Of a DNA stretch of 7,256 bases, positions 5,823 through 7,256 are shown piece after piece. A program made the position numbers and the translations under genes. Source of the DNA: Candidatus Heimdallarchaeota archaeon. GTDB lineage: Archaea > Asgardarchaeota > Heimdallarchaeia > Heimdallarchaeales > Heimdallarchaeaceae. Below the pieces are notes generated by a model. That model worked only from the letters and a program-made list of their open reading frames with translations. It did no database searches and had not been told where the DNA came from. Within the stretch, counting starts at the first letter, position 1; every line of letters begins with the position of its first letter. The stretch spans positions 1 to 7,256 of the forward strand of contig JAGLOH010000105.1 in assembly GCA_023139025.1 (NCBI GenBank). The letters run 5' to 3'.

Positions 5823-6722
5823 TTAGGAGAAATTCTCCTTTATGAAATCACCTATTTTTTCTAGAGCTCTTTTACTCTCAGGCATCAGGTTACCAAAAAT
5901 CTGAAAAACATGAAACATTTCAGGCCATAAATCTAGTATAACTTTAACACCGCTTTTTTCAGCTTTTTCTGCAAAGCGAGTAGAATCATCAAGTATAATC
6001 TCAGCTGTACCAGTTTGAATGAGCAGAGGAGGTAAGCCATTCAATTCTGCATAGAGAGGAGATGCTAATGGATGTTTACGATCAATGTCTTTCAAATATA
6101 ACTCAGCAGATTGTTCTCCTTCATTTTCTGTAAGCATGATATCAACATCTGCTTTTGTTTTAATTGAATCTCCTGTTAATGCTAAATCAGTCCAAGGAGA
6201 TAAGCCAATTGCACAAGCTGGAAGAGTTTTTTCTTCTTCACGCAGTTTTAGCAAAGTTGCTAATGTCAATCCCCCTCCTGCAGAATCTCCTGCAATGGCT
6301 ATTTTATTTGGCTCAATATTTTTATGCTCAATTAGCCAAATATAAGCTGACACCGCATCTTCCAAAGCTGCTGGAAAGGGATTTTCTGGAGCAAGACGAT
6401 AATCAATTGACAAGACAGGAGAACTTGATACTTTACCAATTCTAGCAGCGAGACTCCTATGAGTATTCAGAGATCCAGCATTATATGACCCACCATGAAA
6501 ATATAAAATTGCTCTATCTTCGATTTGGTCTTTTTGATGTAACCATTCTGCCGAAATTCCATTTATTTCCAGACTTCGAACCTTCGTTTTTCTTGGTTTC
6601 TTGAATAAAAACACATTTTTCTCAAGATCTTTACGCTGTTTCTCAAAATCTAGAACACCCTCTTCTTTCAGAGACATTAGTTTCATTATTTTCATGAAAA
6701 ATTTAGCTCTAAAACTGACCAT
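5823..6722 (-). CDS. Alpha/beta hydrolase, HSL (GDXG) family esterase/lipase
   Basis: A 299-residue alpha/beta hydrolase of the hormone-sensitive-lipase family, which cleaves short acyl esters; probably cytosolic, as no signal peptide is seen. Motifs in order: oxyanion-hole HGGSYNAGS (76-84), DYRLAPENPFPAALED (107-122, highly typical), nucleophile GDSAGGG (145-151, Ser147), TAEIILDDSTRFAEKA (239-254) and WPEMFHVFQ with the likely catalytic His271. Alignment by eye puts Glu241 where most HSL enzymes have the catalytic Asp. The N-terminal ~45 residues would be the helical cap. The start is uncertain: Met10, Met13 and Met16 follow Met1, and the TATA-like element sits so close to Met1 that Met10 (codon at 6695) would leave a more normal spacing. 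It is convergent with the TldD gene with only 19 bases between stops. The best resemblance is to bacterial-type acetyl-hydrolases or monoterpene lactone hydrolases, so past transfer from bacteria is possible but not shown. Confidence 0.92.
   Translation of the reverse strand: MVSFRAKFFMKIMKLMSLKEEGVLDFEKQRKDLEKNVFLFKKPRKTKVRSLEINGISAEWLHQKDQIEDRAILYFHGGSYNAGSLNTHRSLAARIGKVSSSPVLSIDYRLAPENPFPAALEDAVSAYIWLIEHKNIEPNKIAIAGDSAGGGLTLATLLKLREEEKTLPACAIGLSPWTDLALTGDSIKTKADVDIMLTENEGEQSAELYLKDIDRKHPLASPLYAELNGLPPLLIQTGTAEIILDDSTRFAEKAEKSGVKVILDLWPEMFHVFQIFGNLMPESKRALEKIGDFIKENFS
5825..5839. other. Perfect 15-base palindrome between convergent genes
   Basis: AGGAGAAATTCTCCT has seven-base arms around one central A. 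It begins at the esterase stop codon and lies 22 bases after the TldD stop. As RNA the central bases would open to form a small loop, and TTT follows shortly after it on the plus strand, so it might mark the 3' end of the TldD transcript. It could equally be a chance feature of the esterase C-terminal codons. Confidence 0.25.
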
Positions 6723-6740
6723 ATAGTGTGATTTTTTAGC

Positions 6741-6750
6741 TTATAAATAA
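6741..6750 (-). promoter_or_regulatory. Candidate TATA element of the esterase gene
   Basis: On the minus strand this reads TTATTTATAA. Its centre is about 23 bases before the ATG at 6722-6720, slightly close for transcription to start ahead of that codon. Either the spacing is compact or translation starts at a later Met. No good BRE is seen. Confidence 0.35.
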
Positions 6751-6788
6751 AGAATTAGAAAAAAGGAAGTTTTTATCCTAATAATTCG

Positions 6789-6817
6789 AAGTATCTAGCA
6801 AATTTAGAAATATACTT
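6789..6817. other. Inverted repeat AAGTAT/ATACTT in the divergent intergenic region
   Basis: Six-base arms AAGTAT (6789-6794) and ATACTT (6812-6817) are separated by 17 bases. The repeat lies in the 246-base region (6723-6968) between the divergent esterase and PLP enzyme genes, upstream of both candidate promoters. Apart from the promoters and this repeat, I see no RNA gene or convincing small ORF there. Arms this short arise easily by chance in AT-rich DNA. Confidence 0.15.
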
Positions 6818-6934
6818 TAAAACCTTTTATCTTAGGCTTACATGTAAATATAGCTTTTACTGGGTTAATTTTATCGAGTACTTTAGAGATATAGTTTATC
6901 TTTCTCTGAAATTTTGAAAAAGACTACATTGCCC

Positions 6935-6946
6935 AAAAATTAAAAA
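6935..6946 (+). promoter_or_regulatory. Candidate promoter of the PLP enzyme gene
   Basis: AAAAATTAAAAA is identical to 3006-3017 ahead of the M20 gene. The TATA-like centre near 6943 is about 26 bases before the ATG at 6969, so it predicts a leaderless mRNA starting there and argues against the upstream ATGs at 6948 and 6957. Confidence 0.4.
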
Positions 6947-6968
6947 GATGTATCTGATGTTTAATCTC

Positions 6969-7256
6969 ATGATAGACTTATCTGTTGACAGCAAACAGCT
7001 GGAAGAATCAGTTAAAAGAGCTAAAGAGAAAAATATTATAATACCTACTTTCGCTCAACAAAAAAATCCAAATCTTATGCCTCCGTTAGTATTAGAAGAA
7101 CTTAAAGAAATAGGTCTATGGGATGTACATCCTAGAAACTTATTTAGAATTACCTGGAAAAATGAACCCATAGCTAAGGGGGGAGGTTTCGATAGGGTCA
7201 ATTATATAGAATTACCTCCTGAATTGACTGGAGTAGAAACGCGAATTATAGCCTTA
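6969..7256 (+). CDS. PLP-dependent enzyme, fold-type II (TrpB/cysteine synthase-like), 5' part
   Basis: Only the first 96 codons are present; the frame is open to the right edge. The residues begin MIDLSVDSKQLEESVKRAKE and continue with NIIIPTF, IGLWDVHPRNLFRITWKNEP, GGGFDRVNYIELP and ELTGVETRIIAL. As I recall the family, this is the N-terminal region of archaeal and bacterial proteins labelled 'pyridoxal-5'-phosphate-dependent protein subunit beta', related to cysteine/cysteate synthase and threonine synthase. In those proteins the lysine that binds PLP lies shortly after the point where this window ends, so catalytic competence cannot be checked. In-frame ATGs also occur at 6948 and 6957; 6969 was chosen from promoter spacing and because the family N-terminus resembles it. 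The reaction is unknown. It is transcribed away from the esterase. Confidence 0.65.
   Translation, partial: MIDLSVDSKQLEESVKRAKEKNIIIPTFAQQKNPNLMPPLVLEELKEIGLWDVHPRNLFRITWKNEPIAKGGGFDRVNYIELPPELTGVETRIIAL

Noticed and set aside
6085..6445. Two plus-strand open frames (86 and 93 codons) inside the esterase gene.
   Set aside because: They lie antisense to the GDSAGG and DYRLAPE motif region of a confident esterase; no independent support.
6884..6906. AGAGATA followed by TATCTTTCTCT, looking like a hairpin in the divergent intergenic region.
   Set aside because: The arms match only in part and the sequence is AT-rich; not distinguishable from chance.

Overview
This is an AT-rich window (roughly one third G+C by eye) that looks archaeal. 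Four genes have A-rich BRE-like plus TATA-like elements about 20-45 bases ahead of their likely start codons. Several starts appear leaderless or nearly so, strong Shine-Dalgarno sites are rare, and Arg is mostly AGA. The protein mix (TldD-type and M20 peptidases, a winged-helix regulator fused to an S-layer-like domain, a fold-type II PLP enzyme) would suit a mesophilic archaeon, possibly of the Asgard group. That lineage guess is inference only. No mobile element, CRISPR array, rRNA or tRNA is visible.

Layout: (1) bases 1-212 are a left-edge upstream region holding a candidate promoter, a 24-base dyad and a possible ribosome binding site for (2) a large 14-helix MFS transporter (213-1871, +). 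(3) Convergent to it is a 329-residue transcription regulator (1938-2927, -). (4) Divergent from the regulator is an M20-family metallo-deacylase/peptidase (likely start 3047, end 4183, +). After a 147-base gap comes (5) a TldD-type metalloprotease (4331-5803, +). (6) Convergent to it, only 19 bases away, is an HSL/GDXG-family esterase (5823-6722, -). (7) A 246-base divergent intergenic region leads to (8) the first ~96 codons of a PLP-dependent enzyme that runs off the right edge (6969-7256, +).

Working picture: the M20 enzyme and the TldD-type protease are both metal-dependent enzymes acting on peptides or acylated amino acids. Together with a transporter and a nearby regulator they would fit uptake or export and turnover of peptides or modified amino acids. 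The genes are not one operon: each has its own candidate promoter and the strands alternate. A possible link is that both the transporter and the regulator have an ACAA...TTGT dyad at the predicted transcription start, which would fit autoregulation plus control of the transporter. The genes are mostly ordinary metabolic genes. The most unusual item is the HTH/S-layer-like fusion regulator and its candidate operators. No clear new defence or mobile system is present.
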